Of a stretch of 64,000 nucleotides of DNA, positions 25,206 through 35,828 are shown one piece after another. Source of the stretch: Nitrospirota bacterium (GTDB lineage Bacteria > Nitrospirota > Nitrospiria > SBBL01 > JAADHI01); contig JAJDBV010000066.1 in the NCBI GenBank assembly GCA_029261165.1, forward strand, positions 41,925 to 105,924, given 5' to 3'. Numbering within the stretch: the stretch's first letter is position 1; each line of letters begins with the position of its first letter. The position numbers were made by a program, and so were the translations under genes. The notes beneath the pieces were generated by a model that saw nothing but the letters and a program-made list of their open reading frames with translations, made no database searches and was not told the DNA's origin.

Positions 25206-27890
25206 ATGGGCAACACCACCCCCTTAATGAATCAATACATGGAGATTAAAAAGGGTCACCCTGAGGCCATTCTTTTCTTTCGTGTTGGAGACTTTTATGA
25301 GATGTTTCTCGACGACGCCGTCACCGCATCCAAAATTCTTCAGATCACATTAACCTCCCGCGATAAAAACAATGCCAACCCCATTCCCCTTTGCGGCATC
25401 CCTTATCACGCCGCTTCCGGCTATATCGCCAAGTTAATCCGGTCCGGATCCTCCGTAGCTATCTGTGAACAGGTTGAAGATCCAGCTGCGGCCAAGGGGC
25501 TCGTAAGACGTGAGGTCGTTCGCGTCATCACCCCTGGAACAATCATAGAACCCGAACTTCTCTCCGCGAAAGAGAACAACTATGTGGCCGTACTCAAGTG
25601 GGATTTCAAGTCACCCTCTTCCCCAAAAAACAGGATCGGTCTGGCCTACCTCGATCTTTCCACGGGTGATTTTCGGATGCTCCCCTCCTGTACAGGGTGG
25701 GACGAGATTGAAGGAGAGTTACTGAAGATCAGCCCGAAAGAGGTTCTCGTTTCATCAAGTGGTCCTGGAAAAGAAATGATGATAGACCGACTCCAAAAGG
25801 CTTGGCCGATCCGACAAATCTCACCTGTGTTTTTCAATACGCCAGAAGCGGAAGAGACCTTGAAGAAACACTTTCAAATCCATTCAGTTCATTCCCTCGG
25901 AGGGGATCCCTTCAGCCTGTGTGCAGCAGGGGCCCTTTTATCTCATTTGCAGGAGACACAAAAGACAGCCCTTGGAAATATCATCTCACTCCGGCCCATT
26001 CCCTCGGAAGACCTTATGCGGATTCATCCCCTGGCCATCCGACACCTCGACCTGGTCCCCCTGAAACGGGATAAGACAGGAGGGACCCTCACGCATCTCC
26101 TGGATCAAACCATGACCGCCATGGGGGGACGCCTCTTAAAAGACTGGATCCTACACCCCCTCCTTCGGCCGGGACACATTAATAAACGCCTCGATGCACT
26201 TGACTATTTCTTTAAGGATGCTGCGCTTCGGACAGAACTCCGCTTACGGCTCAAAAAGATTGCAGACATTGAGCGTCTCATCGGGCGCATCAGTCTGAAG
26301 GCGGCCCATCCGCGCGACCTGATCGCCCTGAAGGAATCGACCCGGCGACTTCCGGAAATTCAGAAAGAACTCCTCCATCCAAGTGATTTCTCCGCTTCGA
26401 AACAACAGCCCGCGCTCATTACTGAGATGATAAAATCATGGGACAATCTGGATGACATTTTCCAACTGATTGAAGAAACCATCGTCCCGGAACCGCCTCT
26501 CTCTCTCAAGGAAGGGGGGATCATTAAGGAGGGATACTCCGAGGAACTTGACGCACTCCGCCTTTTCCAAAGGGAAGGCCGGTCGATGCTGACGGAGATT
26601 GAAAAACGGGAACGGAGGCGAACCGGAATTGAATCGCTCAAGGTCCGCTATAATCGAGTTTTCGGCTATTATATCGAAGTCAGCGAATCACAACTGCCTA
26701 AGGTTCCCTTAGACTACATCCGGAAGCAAACCCTTACCCACGCTGAACGCTTTATTACCGAAGAACTGAAAGAAGTTGAGGAGAAACTGACCGGTGCGAC
26801 GGATAAGATCAAATCCTTGGAAAGTGAGGCCTTTGAAGGGGTCCGCTGGAAACTCTCAAAACAGGTCGCCCGGATTCAGGAAACGGGAAGAAAGCTTGCG
26901 TTACTGGACCTCCTGACCAATCTCGCCGAAGTCGCCCATCAAAACAATTACTGCAGGCCCGAGGTCAACGACGGTCTAACGATACGAATCGTAGAGGGAA
27001 GACATCCAGTACTGGAACAAGAGGACATTCTGAACAACCAGGGCGACAAACAGCCCTATATCCCGAACGACACCCTCATCGCGCCGCCATCGCAACAGAT
27101 GCTGATCCTGACCGGTCCCAATATGGCTGGGAAATCAACCTATATGAGACAGATTGCCCTGATCGTCCTCATGGCACAAATGGGGTGCTTTGTCCCTGCA
27201 CAGAAGGCGCTCATTGGCGTAGCTGATCAAATTTTTACCCGCGTCGGGGCGCAAGATGCCATCACGGAAGGCATGAGTACTTTCATGGTGGAGATGACAG
27301 AGATGGCACAGATCCTTCTCTACGCCACAAATAAAAGCCTCATTCTTTTGGATGAGATTGGACGAGGAACAAGTACCTATGACGGAATGAGTATCGCCTG
27401 GGCGATTGCGGAATATGTCCATTCTGACCGGCTCGGAGCGCGGACCCTCTTTGCCACCCATCACCATGAGTTGACCGGCCTCGCCGACCTGCATGATGGA
27501 ATCCAAAACTATCATATCCTCGTCCGGGAATGGAACGATGAGATCCTCTTCCTGAGAAAGATGGTTGCGGGCGGCGCGGACAAAAGCTACGGAATCCAGG
27601 TCGGACGATTGGCCGGCCTTCCTCCCGAAATTATCCGGCGGGCCAAGGAGGTCTTGAAGGAACTTGAAGAGAAATCGTGGGACACCCCCATCCATGTCCA
27701 TCTCTCGCAAAATCCGGATAAAAAAAAGGAAGAACAGCCCGACCTCTTCTCCTCACCACAACAACCTCCCCAAAAGCCGATTACGCACCCCGTCGTCGAA
27801 GCGCTCCGGGAGATCGACCCGCTCAACCTGACACCGATTCAGGCGATTCAGATCCTTGCCGACCTTTCCAGCAAGGCGAAACATGAATAA
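25206..27890 (+). CDS. mutS: DNA mismatch repair protein MutS
   Basis: An 894-aa mismatch sensor. Domain I holds the Phe-X-Glu reading motif (FFRVGDFYEMF, about residues 23-33). Connector, lever and clamp domains follow. The C-terminal ATPase has TGPNMAGKSTYMRQIA (Walker A), LDEIGRGTSTYDG (Walker B) and FATHHHELT. A C-terminal helix-turn-helix needed for dimer stability ends the protein (PIQAIQILADL). The length and motifs are normal. The 3' end overlaps pdxH by 8 bp. Confidence 0.97.
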   Translation: MGNTTPLMNQYMEIKKGHPEAILFFRVGDFYEMFLDDAVTASKILQITLTSRDKNNANPIPLCGIPYHAASGYIAKLIRSGSSVAICEQVEDPAAAKGLVRREVVRVITPGTIIEPELLSAKENNYVAVLKWDFKSPSSPKNRIGLAYLDLSTGDFRMLPSCTGWDEIEGELLKISPKEVLVSSSGPGKEMMIDRLQKAWPIRQISPVFFNTPEAEETLKKHFQIHSVHSLGGDPFSLCAAGALLSHLQETQKTALGNIISLRPIPSEDLMRIHPLAIRHLDLVPLKRDKTGGTLTHLLDQTMTAMGGRLLKDWILHPLLRPGHINKRLDALDYFFKDAALRTELRLRLKKIADIERLIGRISLKAAHPRDLIALKESTRRLPEIQKELLHPSDFSASKQQPALITEMIKSWDNLDDIFQLIEETIVPEPPLSLKEGGIIKEGYSEELDALRLFQREGRSMLTEIEKRERRRTGIESLKVRYNRVFGYYIEVSESQLPKVPLDYIRKQTLTHAERFITEELKEVEEKLTGATDKIKSLESEAFEGVRWKLSKQVARIQETGRKLALLDLLTNLAEVAHQNNYCRPEVNDGLTIRIVEGRHPVLEQEDILNNQGDKQPYIPNDTLIAPPSQQMLILTGPNMAGKSTYMRQIALIVLMAQMGCFVPAQKALIGVADQIFTRVGAQDAITEGMSTFMVEMTEMAQILLYATNKSLILLDEIGRGTSTYDGMSIAWAIAEYVHSDRLGARTLFATHHHELTGLADLHDGIQNYHILVREWNDEILFLRKMVAGGADKSYGIQVGRLAGLPPEIIRRAKEVLKELEEKSWDTPIHVHLSQNPDKKKEEQPDLFSSPQQPPQKPITHPVVEALREIDPLNLTPIQAIQILADLSSKAKHE

Positions 27891-28497
27891 ATTAAACGAC
27901 AGGTCTGACAGTACGAAGGAATCTTTAAATCCGATCACGCGATTCTCTACGATTTTTGAGGAGGCAACGAAGACCTCTCCTTATGATGCGACGGCTTGTA
28001 CCCTCGCCACAACGAGTAGGGAAGGGAGGCCCTCGGCGCGCGTGGTCTTACTGAAGGACTTTAACGATCGCGGGTTTGTCATCTACACAAACATGGAAAG
28101 TCGGAAAGGAATAGAACTCAATGCCTTCCCTCATGCCGCCCTCTGTTTCTATTGGCCGCATCTCAATGAGCAGGTTCGGATCGAAGGACCGGTCGAACGG
28201 GTGAGCAATGCGGAAGCCGATGCCTATTTTGCGACCCGCCCGCGCGGCGCACAGGTCGGCGCATGGGCCTCTAAGCAGAGCGCAGAACTGTCAAGTCGAT
28301 CCGAACTTGAAACACGCATCAAGAAATACGACGAGCAATTTTCCGACCAAGAGGTTCCTCGTCCCCCATTCTGGTCCGGATTCCGCGTCATTCCAGAGAA
28401 GATGGAATTCTGGACGGCCAAAGAAGACCGGTTGCACGACCGTGCACTCTATACTTGCGAAGATGGAAATTGGGTGATGGTCCGGCTCTATCCCTAG
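27883..28497 (+). CDS. pdxH: Pyridoxamine/pyridoxine 5'-phosphate oxidase
   Basis: A 204-aa FMN enzyme that makes pyridoxal 5'-phosphate. FMN- and substrate-binding phrases include RPSARVVLLKDFN, FVIYTNMESRKG, EQVRIEGPVERV and the C-terminal WTAKEDRLHDR. A TTG at 27856 is in frame, but ATG 27883 gives the usual length and has AAGG upstream. It overlaps mutS by 8 bp. With pdxJ at the other end of the cluster, the window carries both the ring-forming and the final oxidising step of B6 synthesis. Confidence 0.94.
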   Translation: MNKLNDRSDSTKESLNPITRFSTIFEEATKTSPYDATACTLATTSREGRPSARVVLLKDFNDRGFVIYTNMESRKGIELNAFPHAALCFYWPHLNEQVRIEGPVERVSNAEADAYFATRPRGAQVGAWASKQSAELSSRSELETRIKKYDEQFSDQEVPRPPFWSGFRVIPEKMEFWTAKEDRLHDRALYTCEDGNWVMVRLYP

Positions 28498-28556
28498 TTC
28501 TTTGTCCCCAAGCAATACCACACACCGGGCAAACTCAACATTCCCAAAGTATCTGG

Positions 28557-28562
28557 TATAAT
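28557..28562 (+). promoter_or_regulatory. Possible extended -10 promoter upstream of the prepilin gene
   Basis: TATAAT preceded by TGG in the 149-bp gap after pdxH, with no good -35 box at the right distance. It is about 130 bp before the likely start. Confidence 0.3.
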
Positions 28563-28691
28563 TATAAATAATATCGGCTGGAGAATCTGAAAAGTGGGTA
28601 TACTTGTGACTTCTTCAGTCCTTTTTATAGAAATGACACCCATTTATTGAAGAGTCTCCCTCTCAGCAGGGGGTCCTCAAATTTCTCGTTT

Positions 28692-29228
28692 ATGACTTTA
28701 AGACAGAGTACATTGATGCGTTTAAAGAACAAGGCCTCTCAAAAAAAGGACCCCCCTCGATGGAAGTTCACGAGAAGGATTTTGTCGAGTTCCGCTGGTT
28801 TTACCTTAATGGAACTACTCACCGTTATGACAATCATCCTGGTGCTTTCCACAGTGGCAATTAATTTTTACAGCAACTTTGTTCAGAGAGCCCGAGAAAC
28901 CAGCGTTATCGTCTTCCTGCGGTACGTGCATAAAGCAGAAATGGAACATCAGGTTAATGAAGATAACTACACCGATAAATTTGTTGATCTTGAGAACTTA
29001 GGAAGTATTCCAGATAGGCTTGGAAGAACAATCACAAAAGTGGGGGTGGCAAAACGAATCCTGGAAGACTACGCAATCACACTCCAAAAACTTCCAGACA
29101 ATAAATGGGCCGCAAGGGCCGAACCGGTTAATATGAGTACAGAACTCCGGTGGTTTTATATTGACGAGACGGGTGTGTCCCGATTCGAAAATGGGAAGAC
29201 AGCCAGCAAAAATAGTCCCAAACTCTGA
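28692..29228 (+). CDS. Type IV prepilin-like protein
   Basis: A protein of about 178 aa. A basic leader precedes a class III signal sequence, SSAG|FTLMELL, with the expected Gly at -1, Phe at +1 and Glu at +5, followed by a hydrophobic helix. The mature part (about 150 residues) is polar and, unlike major pilins, has no Cys pair. The start is uncertain: TTG 28647, ATG 28692 and ATG 28716 are all in frame and none has a strong ribosome binding site. It could be a minor pilin or a type II secretion pseudopilin. No prepilin peptidase or assembly ATPase is nearby. Confidence 0.75.
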   Translation: MTLRQSTLMRLKNKASQKKDPPRWKFTRRILSSSAGFTLMELLTVMTIILVLSTVAINFYSNFVQRARETSVIVFLRYVHKAEMEHQVNEDNYTDKFVDLENLGSIPDRLGRTITKVGVAKRILEDYAITLQKLPDNKWAARAEPVNMSTELRWFYIDETGVSRFENGKTASKNSPKL

Positions 29229-29309
29229 AAGGAGGGTGGTGTTATTCTCAGAATAATATGGCAAAAGAGTGTTTTATTCACTTTTTAAAACAACCATAGG
29301 GTGTTAATT

Positions 29310-29942
29310 ATGCAGAATACGGATCAGAACAAGAAAAAAGGAAATCGACGGAAAAAAGTCTTAATCGAACCGGACAGCCAATTAAAGTCCGCATTGGCCG
29401 TGATCACCTCGATGATGGCTTATTCCCTTCTACTTGGTTTCATCGTATTTTTCCCCCTCTACCTTGAAATGGACGCTTCTGAAAACCTTGAACAACTGGA
29501 ATGGATCTCTACGCTGATTCTCCAGCTTCATCAAAGACTCTGGCCTGCCGTCATCATTGTCGCTATTGCAATGGGGGTCCAGTCCATCTATTCCACACAC
29601 CGTGTCTTGGGGCCTGTTTTTCAACTGAAGAAGAATATAAAAGAATTTATTCGAGGGAACTTCGTCACCACCAAGTTGCGGAAGAAGGATCAATTAAAGG
29701 AAGTCGAACTTGCCTTGAACGAACTGGCAAATAAACTCACAAAAGTGACGCGTTCCGATGAAGAGTTCCGTGCATATATGAAGGCAGAACTCATGTCCGT
29801 GTCCGAAACACTCGAAGGAAATGATGGCGGCACATCGTCCCAAACGCTAAAAACGGTCCACAATCTGATTGAAAGACTTGGAAACCACACAAACGGATTT
29901 ACGGGTGAGCTGCCATCCGACAGAAATGAAACGAAGCGTTGA
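29310..29942 (+). CDS. Two-helix membrane protein with HAMP-like domain
   Basis: A 210-aa inner-membrane protein. A basic N-terminus is followed by two membrane helices (about residues 28-48 and 70-92) and a HAMP-like region (GPVFQLKKNIKEFIRGNF to ELANKL). It ends in a short helical tail without kinase, cyclase or methyl-accepting domains. It would transmit a signal only through a partner, so it is a truncated-receptor type. GTG 29301 is also in frame; ATG 29310 has AGGGTG upstream. It follows the prepilin gene and converges with purF, leaving 4 bp between the two. Confidence 0.7.
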   Translation: MQNTDQNKKKGNRRKKVLIEPDSQLKSALAVITSMMAYSLLLGFIVFFPLYLEMDASENLEQLEWISTLILQLHQRLWPAVIIVAIAMGVQSIYSTHRVLGPVFQLKKNIKEFIRGNFVTTKLRKKDQLKEVELALNELANKLTKVTRSDEEFRAYMKAELMSVSETLEGNDGGTSSQTLKTVHNLIERLGNHTNGFTGELPSDRNETKR

Positions 29943-29946
29943 AGCG

Positions 29947-31380
29947 TTACCCGCCTTCTTCCTTCTCGAAAAGCCCTAACTGGATAAGCTCTTCTCCAGT
30001 GAAGGGGATCGGATAGTTTTCTGTAAAGCAGGCCGTACAAAAGTGTTTGTTTTCGCCGGACTCAGAATGGTAAACAGCGCGAAACATCCCCTCCATGGAA
30101 AGATACGATAGACTGTCCGCCGTGATATACTTGCGGATCTCTTCCAAATCATGACTGGAGGCAACCAATTCCTGCCGTGTGGGGGTGTCGATTCCGTAAA
30201 AACAAGGGGAGACAATTGGAGGCGAACTGATCCGCATATGGATCTCCTTTGCCCCCGCCGCCCGTATCATTTTGACAATCTTCCGGCTGGTGGTCCCCCG
30301 GACAAGCGAATCATCCACGACGACAACCCGTTTCCCTTCCAGAATTTCCTGGACCGCATTTAATTTGATCTTGACTCCAAAATGACGAATCGATTGTTGC
30401 GGCTCAATAAAAGTCCTCCCGACATAATGGTTGCGAATCAGGCCGGCATCAAAATGAATCCGGGATGCCTCGGAGTAACCCAGGGCCGCCGGAACACCGG
30501 AATCCGGAACCGGAACCACGATATCGGCATCCATATGGCTCTCCGCGGCCAACTCCTTTCCCAGGCGTTTTCGAATCTCATAAACACCACGGTCGAAAAC
30601 ACGGCTGTCCGGCCTTGAAAAATAGACATATTCAAAAACACAATGCGCATTTGGGACCGGGGCAAAAGGTTTAAACGAGGAAATACCATGACCATTGATC
30701 TGGATGATCTCGCCCGGTTCAACATCACGTATGTATTCGGCTTCAATCAGATCAAAGGCGCAGGTTTCAGAGGCAAGGACATACCCGTCTTTCATTCTCC
30801 CGAGGGCAAGGGGCCGGACACCGTAGGGATCACGAACACCCACCATGCCTTCTTCCGAGAGAAAAATCAACGAATAGGCACCCCGAACACGCCCCAGGGT
30901 TTCAGTAATACGATCAACGAGCCGCCTCTGTCTCGAATGGGCGATGAGGTGAATGATCACCTCGCTGTCCATCGTCGACTGAAAGATCGCGCCATAGGCC
31001 TCCAACTCATCCCGCAAAAAATTGGCGTTGATCAGATTGCCATTGTGGACCATCGAAAGGGTCCCCAGGGCATAATTGACCAGGATGGGCTGAACATTGT
31101 CCAGAAGGGATTCCCCGGTTGTCGAATAACGGTTGTGCCCGATTGCCGCGCTTCCCTTGAGACGTTTCAGGCGGTCCTCTGAGAAGATATCGGCGACCAG
31201 TCCGGTTCCCTTCTCTTGATGAAAGGTCTTTCCATCGGTGGACACGATCCCGCTCGCCTCCTGGCCGCGATGCTGCAGGGCGTAAAGACCGAGATAGGCC
31301 AGATTTCCTGCCTCAGGATGACCGTAAATTCCGACGATGGCGCACTCTTCGTGGAGCTTATCGAGGTGTGATTCGTCCAT
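29947..31380 (-). CDS. purF: Amidophosphoribosyltransferase
   Basis: A 477-aa enzyme that catalyses the first committed step of purine synthesis: PRPP plus glutamine gives phosphoribosylamine. A short propeptide ends before the catalytic Cys in [10 protein letters not shown], which must be cleaved to expose that Cys. The PRPP-binding motif is [14 protein letters not shown], and C-terminal Cys (FCTACF) suggest the [4Fe-4S] cluster of the Bacillus type. TTG 31386 is in frame; ATG 31380 is preferred. It follows purL by 12 bp on the same strand. Confidence 0.96.
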   Translation of the reverse strand: MDESHLDKLHEECAIVGIYGHPEAGNLAYLGLYALQHRGQEASGIVSTDGKTFHQEKGTGLVADIFSEDRLKRLKGSAAIGHNRYSTTGESLLDNVQPILVNYALGTLSMVHNGNLINANFLRDELEAYGAIFQSTMDSEVIIHLIAHSRQRRLVDRITETLGRVRGAYSLIFLSEEGMVGVRDPYGVRPLALGRMKDGYVLASETCAFDLIEAEYIRDVEPGEIIQINGHGISSFKPFAPVPNAHCVFEYVYFSRPDSRVFDRGVYEIRKRLGKELAAESHMDADIVVPVPDSGVPAALGYSEASRIHFDAGLIRNHYVGRTFIEPQQSIRHFGVKIKLNAVQEILEGKRVVVVDDSLVRGTTSRKIVKMIRAAGAKEIHMRISSPPIVSPCFYGIDTPTRQELVASSHDLEEIRKYITADSLSYLSMEGMFRAVYHSESGENKHFCTACFTENYPIPFTGEELIQLGLFEKEEGG

Positions 31381-31392
31381 TTTCAATGAAAC

Positions 31393-33615
31393 CTAGGCCT
31401 GAAAATATTTTTTGAGACCTGCTGAATGGGCCTCTCTCATCTTCTCCAGAGGAAGATGAATGATCGAACCGGATCGACCTTCCATCCGAATATCCAAAGC
31501 AGACCCTCCCGTGACACCTATGATAGAAGCGGAAAGCGACATTTCCTCCGCCAGCTTCCGGAGTCGGGAAAGATCGTCTTCTTTCACCGTAACAATCGCG
31601 CGGGACTGAGACTCGCTGAACAAAAAAGCATCCATCCGAATCGAAATCGGCTCTAGTTTAATGATAGCACCCACAAACGTGGAGGACAAGAGACAAGCCT
31701 CGGCCAAGGCCACGGCAAGACCCCCTTCCGAACAATCTTGCGCAGAGCGCAGGAGGCCTTCTCCCGTCGCTTTAAGGATCAGGTCATGAAGTCCTTTTTC
31801 TTTATCAAAATGTAGTATGGGGGGATAGCCCCGCTCCTGCGAATGGATGACCTTCAGATATTCACTTCCACCGAGTTCGTCCAGCGTCTCTCCAATCAGA
31901 ACGATCTTCTCATCCTGTGCCTTGAATCCCGCAGTCAGAACCGTCCCGACATCTTCAATCAGTCCGACCATTCCGACGACAGGGGTTGGATAGATACCCA
32001 TTTCCCTTGCTTCGTTATAAAAACTGACATTCCCACTGACCACAGGCACCTTAAACTTTTTACAGGCATCACTCATCCCTTCGATCACGGCGGCAAAGTG
32101 CCACATCGTCTCGGGACGTTCCGGATTCCCGAAGTTGAGGCAGTCGCTCAACGCAATCGGTTTTGCCCCTACACAGACTAGGTTTCGCGCCGCTTCCGCA
32201 ACCGCGATCGCGCCGCCAGTGTAGGGATTCAAAAGGCAGTAGCCGCTATTGCCGTCAACGGTCATGGCCAATGCGCGATTGCTCTCCTTCAGGCGGATTA
32301 CGGCCGCGCCAGCGCCGGGACCAATCAGCGTATTTGTCCGGACCATGTGATCATATTGCTGATAAACCCATTCTTTGCTTGCCAGGGCGGGGGACCCGAG
32401 GAGGGTGAAAAGGGCCTCCGAATAGGACTTCGGTTCCTGAATGGCATCCATATTGAGTGATTGAATAAACTCCTGGAAACGGGGCTGCACCATCGGCCTG
32501 TCGTGGACGGGGGCCTCCGCAGTCAAGGCCGGCACCGGAATACGGGCCACAACGCGCCCCTCCTCTCTTACTGTCAGGAAACGCTCCTCTGTCACATGTC
32601 CGATAACGGCCATCTCGAGATCCCATTTCTCAAAGATCGCTGCCACTTCCTTCTCTTTCCCTTTCTCGACAACAAGAAGCATCCTCTCCTGAGACTCCGA
32701 GATCATCACCTCTTCCGGCGTCATGCCTTCTTCCCGGCGGGGAACCTGAGAAACATCAATGTCCAGTCCGACCTCACCCCGATCAGCCATCTCGGAAGCA
32801 GAACTCGTTAATCCGGCCGCCCCCATATCTTGAATACCAATGACCCACTCTTTTTTCATGAGTTCGAGACAGGCTTCTAAAAGAAGCTTTTCCGTAAAGG
32901 GATCGCCAACCTGTACAGTATGTCTTTTCTCTGCGGACTGAGTCAACTCGGCGCTCGCCATGGTCGCGCCATGGATGCCGTCACGACCGGTCCTGGAGCC
33001 GACGTAGATCACTGGATTCCCGACACCGCCGGCTGCCGCCGTGACGATATCCTCCCGTTTTGCAATCCCAAGACAAAAGACATTCACAAGGGGGTTTTTC
33101 GAGTAGATCTCATTAAAGCAGATCTCTCCACCGACAGTCGGCACGCCAATGCAATTGCCATAACCGGCAATCCCGGCCACGACATGTTCCAGTAGATAAC
33201 GATTCTTTGGATTTTCAAGCGGTCCGAATCGGAGAGAGTTGAGAAGGGCAATCGGCCTGGCACCCATCGTAAAAATATCCCGAAGGATGCCACCAACACC
33301 GGTCGCCGCCCCCTGGTAGGGTTCGATGAAAGAGGGGTGGTTATGGCTTTCGATTTTGAAAACGGCGACCCAGCCTTCACCGATATCCACCACGCCGGCA
33401 TTTTCTCCAGGCCCATGGAGGACCGCTTCGCCTTCAGTCGGAAAACGTTTTAGGTGAACTCTGGAGCTTTTGTAGCTGCAATGCTCACTCCACATCACGG
33501 AAAAGATCGCCAATTCCGTCTGATTGGGCTCGCGGCCCAAAAGGGTTTTGACCTTCTGAAACTCTTCGTCCGTAAGTGGGTGGGATGGTGCTGTATCCGG
33601 ATTAGGATTTTTCAT
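31393..33615 (-). CDS. purL: Phosphoribosylformylglycinamidine synthase, PurL subunit
   Basis: A 740-aa ATP-dependent synthetase that works with PurQ (glutaminase) and PurS. It is the small form, not the fused 1300-aa type. Motifs include [46 protein letters not shown] and [13 protein letters not shown]. The frame is open to 33666 inside purQ, but ATG 33615 with CAGG upstream gives the normal N-terminus and a 14-bp overlap with purQ, which suggests translational coupling. Confidence 0.96.
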   Translation of the reverse strand: MKNPNPDTAPSHPLTDEEFQKVKTLLGREPNQTELAIFSVMWSEHCSYKSSRVHLKRFPTEGEAVLHGPGENAGVVDIGEGWVAVFKIESHNHPSFIEPYQGAATGVGGILRDIFTMGARPIALLNSLRFGPLENPKNRYLLEHVVAGIAGYGNCIGVPTVGGEICFNEIYSKNPLVNVFCLGIAKREDIVTAAAGGVGNPVIYVGSRTGRDGIHGATMASAELTQSAEKRHTVQVGDPFTEKLLLEACLELMKKEWVIGIQDMGAAGLTSSASEMADRGEVGLDIDVSQVPRREEGMTPEEVMISESQERMLLVVEKGKEKEVAAIFEKWDLEMAVIGHVTEERFLTVREEGRVVARIPVPALTAEAPVHDRPMVQPRFQEFIQSLNMDAIQEPKSYSEALFTLLGSPALASKEWVYQQYDHMVRTNTLIGPGAGAAVIRLKESNRALAMTVDGNSGYCLLNPYTGGAIAVAEAARNLVCVGAKPIALSDCLNFGNPERPETMWHFAAVIEGMSDACKKFKVPVVSGNVSFYNEAREMGIYPTPVVGMVGLIEDVGTVLTAGFKAQDEKIVLIGETLDELGGSEYLKVIHSQERGYPPILHFDKEKGLHDLILKATGEGLLRSAQDCSEGGLAVALAEACLLSSTFVGAIIKLEPISIRMDAFLFSESQSRAIVTVKEDDLSRLRKLAEEMSLSASIIGVTGGSALDIRMEGRSGSIIHLPLEKMREAHSAGLKKYFQA

Positions 33616-34309
33616 TAAGACCTGTGCGCGTTGCCTGAAGTGAGTGAAAGACCCCGATTCCGTCATCCCCTCCCAACAGAAGATCCGAAGCCCGCTCAGG
33701 ATGAGGCATCATCCCCAGGATATTACCTGCCTCGTTACAAAGACCGGCAACATGTTCAAGCGATCCATTCGGATTGGCCGACTCAGAGGTCTCTCCCGCT
33801 TCCGTCACATATCGAAAGAGGATCTGATTTTTCTTATTCAGATCTTTCAGGGAAGAAGAATCAATAAAATAGTTCCCTTCCGCGTGGGCAATCGGGATGG
33901 AAAGGACTTGGCCCAATTGGTATTGAGAGGTGAAGGCCGTTTGATTGTTTTCAACGCGGACCGACACCGTCTTACAGATAAATTTCATCGAGCGGTTACG
34001 TAACAGGGCACCAGGCAATAACCCAACTTCGACTAGAATCTGGAAGCCGTTACAAATACCAAGTACATATCCCCCCTTCTTGGCAAAGTCAATGACGGCA
34101 TCCATAACCGGGGAGAAACGGGCAATCGCACCCGGACGGAGGTAATCTCCATATGAGAATCCTCCCGGGATGATGACAACATCAAGAGGAGGAAGCTTTG
34201 TCTCTTTATGCCAGATGGAAAATGTCGGCTCTCCCAGGAGATTCTGCGTGACGAAACGACAGTCATGGTCGCAGTTCGATCCGGGAAAAACAATGATCCC
34301 TATGCGCAT
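33602..34309 (-). CDS. purQ: Phosphoribosylformylglycinamidine synthase, PurQ glutaminase
   Basis: A 235-aa class I glutamine amidotransferase that supplies ammonia to PurL. The catalytic Cys is in GICNGFQ, with His and Glu in HAEGN-type and PHPERA contexts. It begins [14 protein letters not shown], the family start. It overlaps purL by 14 bp. Upstream in the transcript lies a zinc-ribbon receiver gene in place of the expected purS, which sits 2.8 kb further on. Confidence 0.96.
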   Translation of the reverse strand: MRIGIIVFPGSNCDHDCRFVTQNLLGEPTFSIWHKETKLPPLDVVIIPGGFSYGDYLRPGAIARFSPVMDAVIDFAKKGGYVLGICNGFQILVEVGLLPGALLRNRSMKFICKTVSVRVENNQTAFTSQYQLGQVLSIPIAHAEGNYFIDSSSLKDLNKKNQILFRYVTEAGETSESANPNGSLEHVAGLCNEAGNILGMMPHPERASDLLLGGDDGIGVFHSLQATRTGLNEKS

Positions 34310-34383
34310 TGCGTTGTCATCCTATACAGTTGGCTATTTTGGGAGCCCCTCGTCGTTGGGTTGTCTCGCGGCTGAACACACGT

Positions 34384-34411
34384 CGAAAACCCCGCCCCAA
34401 CAGACCAAGGG
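34384..34411. repeat. Partial copy of the GC-rich intergenic repeat
   Basis: GAAAACCCCGCCCCA and the bases after it match the first part of the units at 45213 and 52331. The second half (ATTGCGCTCGCCATGCG) is missing. It lies between purQ and the zinc-ribbon receiver gene. Confidence 0.35.
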
Positions 34412-34413
34412 AT

Positions 34414-35658
34414 TTAGGACAACGACGATTTTCTTTTATTGATGTAGTCCTCGAATGCCTCATCAAGATATATCATCGGCTGAGCAAGGATTTCTGATAC
34501 CCTTGTAAGATAATGTTGCTTCCCTTCCTCAATTTCCTCCTCAAGAAGATCAAAGAAGGTATCGTTCTGAATGCCTTCATCAACCTTCTTTGGATTATAA
34601 AGCGCGATATCCGACACGATGATTCGGGCAAGGCGTTTTGCATCCTTCTGCTCTGCCGATTCTTCCTCAAGGACCGGAGGAGGCGCTTGAGCCAAGTCCG
34701 GTTCTTTATCAGAGATCGGCTCAAAGGTTTCGGCATCGGAAACCGGGTCAGATTCCCCAAGATTGATCTCTGGTTCAACCGCAATTGGAGCAACATCCTC
34801 TTCCACTGATGCGGCATCGGAAACCGGGTCAGATTCCCCAAGATTAATCTCCGGTTCAACTGCAATTGGAGCAACATCCTCTTCCACCGGTGCGGCATCC
34901 GAAAGAAGGTCAGATTCTCCAAGATTGATCTCCGGCTCACCTGCAATTGGAGCAACATCCTCTTCCACCGGTGCGGCATCCGAAAGCGGGTCAGATGCTC
35001 CAAGATTGATCTCCGGTTCAACTGCAGTTGGAGCAACATCCTCTTCCACCATTGCGGCCATAGGCGTCTCTTCCTCATCAACCTTCTCGTCCCTCACAAG
35101 CAGGTTCTCAAACTTTTCAAGGAGTCCACTCTGAATCCGACGTCGATCGATATAATCATCCGCCCCCACTAAAGAATCGGGCTCATGTTGCGTCGAGGAC
35201 TTGTCGTACATGGAGGCCACCAAAACAACCGCAGTTTGTCCAAGCTCAGGGTCACTCTTTATCTCCGAACACAATTCGGTTCCGACGACATCGGAAAGCC
35301 CCATATCTATCATGGTAATCGCCGGACGATGCTCTCGAATCGCCGAAAACGCCTCTTTCCCAGAGGGGACATCGACCACGGAAAACCGGGATTCGATCAG
35401 TATCTCTTTAATCAAATCCCGGGTCCCCTCTCCATCAATGCAAAGAAGGACCTTGCTTCGATCGTCTGAGGACGCAACAACCGGCATGGCCGCCCCATTA
35501 TCCGGTATAAGTGCTTCCTCAAATCCATTGATCACCTCAACGCTTATTTCCACCTTTAATCTGACTTGACAGGCAGGACAGGAGATCGCCCCATCTTCAT
35601 TGATCTGGCTGGCTTCCAAGGGTAACTTCGATTGACATTTCGGACAGGCTGCACTCAT
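34414..35658 (-). CDS. Zinc-ribbon / receiver protein with tandem acidic repeats
   Basis: A 414-aa protein of four parts. Residues 1-40 are a zinc ribbon (CPKCQSKLP and CPACQVRL). Residues of about 68-185 form a receiver-like domain: the phospho-acceptor region MIDMGLSD is kept, while the first acidic pair reads CIDGEG and is only partly conserved. Four 27-residue acidic repeats (VEEDVAPIAVEPEINLGESD) make a linker. The last 75 residues (AKRLARIIVSDIALYNPKK onward) are a compact helical domain seen with other zinc-ribbon regulators. ATG 35658 has GGAGAGA upstream. It sits inside the purine cluster beside a DUF4388 protein; its function is unknown and probably regulatory. Confidence 0.8.
   Translation of the reverse strand: MSAACPKCQSKLPLEASQINEDGAISCPACQVRLKVEISVEVINGFEEALIPDNGAAMPVVASSDDRSKVLLCIDGEGTRDLIKEILIESRFSVVDVPSGKEAFSAIREHRPAITMIDMGLSDVVGTELCSEIKSDPELGQTAVVLVASMYDKSSTQHEPDSLVGADDYIDRRRIQSGLLEKFENLLVRDEKVDEEETPMAAMVEEDVAPTAVEPEINLGASDPLSDAAPVEEDVAPIAGEPEINLGESDLLSDAAPVEEDVAPIAVEPEINLGESDPVSDAASVEEDVAPIAVEPEINLGESDPVSDAETFEPISDKEPDLAQAPPPVLEEESAEQKDAKRLARIIVSDIALYNPKKVDEGIQNDTFFDLLEEEIEEGKQHYLTRVSEILAQPMIYLDEAFEDYINKRKSSLS
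34726..35049 (-). repeat. Four tandem 81-bp coding repeats
   Basis: The period is exact: the common block encoding VEED ends at 34806, 34887, 34968 and 35049. The copies are close to identical, which indicates recent expansion or gene conversion. They encode the 27-residue acidic linker of the zinc-ribbon receiver protein, so changes in copy number keep the frame. Confidence 0.9.
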
Positions 35659-35828
35659 TGTCTCTCTCCATTTATTATTGTCATGACGCATCAACACCTC
35701 CCAAACAAGGTGATTTGAGTTTCTTAGAACTTAAAACCTGGCAATATTCGCTTTACGAAAGGATCCCCTGTTGGGCTTTTTCTAATCGGGGGGGTCATGT
35801 GAGATTCGGACTCAAGCCCAACCCCCTC

